DNA of 64,000 nt from Hippopus hippopus. Lineage: Eukaryota > Mollusca > Bivalvia > Cardiida > Cardiidae. The DNA lies in contig OX328100.1 in the NCBI GenBank assembly GCA_946811185.2, positions 20,820,999 to 20,884,998 on the forward strand, in the 5' to 3' direction. The notes below the pieces were generated by a model. The model worked only from the letters and a program-made list of their open reading frames with translations. It ran no database searches and was not told the origin of the DNA. Below, piece by piece: positions 61,416 through 64,000 of the stretch (positions are counted from its first letter, which is position 1; every line of letters begins with the position of its first letter). Position numbers and translations under genes: made by a program.

Positions 61416-63196
61416 ATTATATGTGTATATGTTGCAAATTTTTATTTTTAACTGAAATATGGGTTGTGTAGAGCAAATCTTTTACAGTTTGGCATCTTTA
61501 AAACTAATGAGAAAATAGTGTCTGAGAAAGTGTTTATCTACCGATAATGAAAATAATAACGATACTCAAGCTAGTGTTTGCAGTAGCAGTTAAAAATTGC
61601 TATTGAACTAGATTTTTTTTAAAAAAAAATCTCATCAAAAATGAAAATTCGGTTTTATGATGCAGAAATCTAGATTATAAACAAGATAGCTTTAATTATA
61701 ATTAGACAAAATATTCTCCGGGCAGTATTAATGATCGTTGAATGATTATCACAACAGATCAGTTTAGATATAAGTAAAGATAAAGCTATCGCTGATTGAT
61801 ATTTTATTTAGACACTCGTGACTTTGACAGCTCTGGTTTACCATGATAAGTTATAGCCTTCCTGTTTTATAGCTACTAAATATGTAGGTCTAAATAGTAA
61901 TGAACTTTTTAACATCTTTTATTCTCGTCCCAATATTCAGCCCATGTTGTTTTATAAAGATGTCGTTGATCCTTTAAATACTAGTATACTATAATCGAAT
62001 ACTGTTAGTGGCCATAGATATTTCATCAAAGTTTCAGTCCCCATTGACTTACTTGTATTTCCAGCTTTATCTTTTTTTTTTTAAATCTATGCTGGCTTGA
62101 AAAATAAATATATAGTTATGAAATATCTTTAAAATTCAAGCAAAATAAATTGACATTGCAATATATATTTCCAGACAGACTCGGTACAATGTAATATGAT
62201 ATAAACGTAGTTGTGTAAAAAGTGATCAACATTTTCGAAAAACGTTTTTTAGCCTGACGTCAATGGTGACGTGGCCAAAATTTAGCGTGAAAAGAACACG
62301 TTTCAGAGACCTACAACTTTGATGTCAGACGACGAGCGCCAATCTTATTCTAGGGTAAATAGCTCCAATAACATTGCTTTCTACCACTTTCGTTTTCTGT
62401 ATGATCACACGATCAAAAGCAGCGTAATTAATTTTCTTGCACACCGAAAAAATACATGTAAGTTTATTTGACTTTCGAATTGTTGGAATATTTATGGCGA
62501 CTAACAGTAGTATCTGGTCGGTTGTTTTCTACTATTATTAATCTTATAAAACAGTGTCAAGAACTGTCAGTGTTTTTTTACCCATACAAAAATTAAATCA
62601 GAATTATGATAACCCTCCTTCAGTCTACCCGAAAGTATCTGTTAAGCTTGAAAGTTTTAAGTCTTTTATTTTGGTTTTTATATACTGTAAACTGGTGCCA
62701 AAGGAAAGTATGTCAACTGCTAGATTTTTTTTTTATAAAATAGCTTTTATTTTCTTTCTTTTTAGGAAAGTACGAAAATAATAATAATGATTGAATATAA
62801 AGAGTGGTTTCAATAGCTATTTTGTATTGCACTCGTGATACAGTAAGGGAACGCTTAAAAAATACTATAATCACTATTTTATATTATTATTCTTAGTTCA
62901 TAACATTTAACTACTGTACTAAAATGTAGACCTCATTGAAAAACAAAGGAAAAAAAAAACGATACCCCTCACGGAATATTTTTATGTCAATAAATTTTAT
63001 TTTGCAGACGAATTTGACATGATAATATAAAATTTTCAGATTATTTCAAAATTCTATGTAATAAAACGATCAATTAAAAGTATATGGATATGAGGACAGC
63101 CGATGTCATCGACTTACATCCCTCTGTCTTAGAGTTGTAAGTTTGATTATATATTGCGTCTGCCCAAAATCATAATTTGGTAATTAAAAAATGTGT
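61416..63196. other. ~1.8 kb AT-rich DNA, no gene or MITE recognised
   Basis: The longest repeat-poor stretch in the window. The 75-codon ORF at 62554-62781 is AT-driven and has no recognisable similarity. Confidence 0.4.
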
Positions 63197-63427
63197 GTAA
63201 AACCTTTTACCACACAATCCCGAATTTTAACAACCCTGAGAAGGAAGCATTTTGAAAACATGGGGGGGGGGGGGAGAGAAAGCTGGTTACCAGCATTTTC
63301 TCCTTTTCTCCCAATGTTTTCTACCCTTTCAAAGACAAATTACAAAATTTGCGCCACATTTAAAAATCGTCTGCAAATGCTTTTAATTTGGACAAGTCTA
63401 CATTGTTGTCGTCTGATAAAGCGATAA
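63197..63427 (-). mobile_element. Family A MITE, palindrome altered by poly-G
   Basis: AACCTTTTACCACACAATCC to TTGTCGTCTGATAAAGCGATAA. The left arm after GAAAACAT is replaced by a run of G; the right arm is intact (TTACCAGCATTTTCTCC). Confidence 0.85.
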
Positions 63428-63710
63428 CAGAATACATGGACTGTTTGATGTCTTTGACTTTACTTTATATATTGTCTATGTAGTCTATACTTTCTGATTG
63501 TGGACGACATTTGCATTCTGTTATCAGAAAAAATCGGGAAAAAACAGAGCATGTTCGCTTTTTTTATGCTTATGTTTACCTTTATTGATACACACTTAAT
63601 ATTTTATTTATTAGCACAAGGAACCCATCTTATGAAATTTGTAACGAAATAGTGACAGAAAAGTATGTGTCTATAGAAAAAGCCATGATTCAGACCTATT
63701 TATAGATGAA

Positions 63711-63792
63711 CTCTTTACCAAACGACAAAATTTTGACAAGATCCAGCCCAAATTGAAAGCATTTGCAACTGATAAATTAGACTCAAATGATG
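63711..63792 (+). mobile_element. Family A MITE, cut by a family C insertion
   Basis: AACTCTTTACCAAACGACAA, AAATTGAAAGCATTTGCAAC and GACTCAAATGATG, where the family C element begins. The remainder, if present, lies beyond the window. Confidence 0.82.
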
Positions 63793-64000
63793 TGGCCTGC
63801 AACACGCGAAAAGGGGCATTCGGACATTTGCGTAAAGTGTCGTCTCGGATCAGCCTGCGCAGTCCCCGCAGGCTAATCCGAGATGGCACTTTACGACTAC
63901 ATTAGATTTTGTGCTACAGTAGACTTGCGCAAAACAGAAATTTACATAAAAACGGAAAGTGCCGTCTCGGATTAACCTGCGCGGACTGCACAGGCTGATC
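63793..64000 (-). mobile_element. Family C MITE, truncated by window end
   Basis: TGGCCTGCAACACGCGAAAA, hairpin GGATCAGCCTGCGC...CGCAGGCTAATCC, spacer CTACAGTAGACTTGCGCAAA, and the first arm of the second hairpin up to the last base. Confidence 0.9.

Noticed and set aside
1441..63320. CRISPR array or regularly spaced repeats
   Set aside because: The repeated palindromes are widely and irregularly spaced, occur in both orientations and lie inside longer elements with their own termini.

Overview
The window looks like repeat-dense, AT-rich DNA from an animal genome, most likely a bivalve mollusc. Three things point there: one protein gene that closely matches the metazoan Mab-21 family, tRNA-derived SINEs with a tail of the type I associate with mollusc SINEs, and very many short palindromic non-autonomous DNA transposons (MITEs). 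No prokaryotic or viral gene, rRNA, functional tRNA or CRISPR array was recognised. Species cannot be named from the sequence alone.

The only confident gene is an intronless mab-21-like CDS on the minus strand (12431-13537), with a candidate poly(A) signal just downstream. Vertebrate MAB21L1 and MAB21L2 lie antisense inside introns of NBEA and LRBA. The whole window may therefore be part of a neurobeachin-type intron, but no neurobeachin exon was recognised.

The rest is mainly dispersed repeats, about a third of the window by rough count. The names are local. Family A (about 45 copies, ~229 bp): TTAA + CCCTTTACCAAAC ends and a ~60-bp central palindrome. Family B (20 copies, ~265 bp): TGAGCCATGCTCTG ends and a GC-rich central palindrome. 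Family C (6 copies, ~260 bp): TGGCCTGCAACACGCG ends and two hairpins in tandem. Family D (5-6 near-complete copies and many remnants, ~212 bp): TTAACCCTTA ends and a GTGTAGATC hairpin. Family E (4 copies, ~355 bp): TTAAAGATACATC ends. Family F (5 copies, ~195 bp): palindromic over its full length. There are also two copies of a family G repeat, four SINEs, a 640-bp foldback element built from 22-bp units, several tandem duplications and simple repeats.

The most interesting structure is in the palindromes. Families B, C and D have unrelated termini but share one 31-bp hairpin core. The differences between the three cores fall at paired positions, so base pairing is kept. Individual copies of families A, B and D also carry matching changes in both arms. 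Families A, D and E all end in TTAA, and four adjacent pairs share a single TTAA, as expected if piggyBac-type elements insert into the TTAA of an existing copy. Most short ORFs in the window are readings through these palindromes, not genes.
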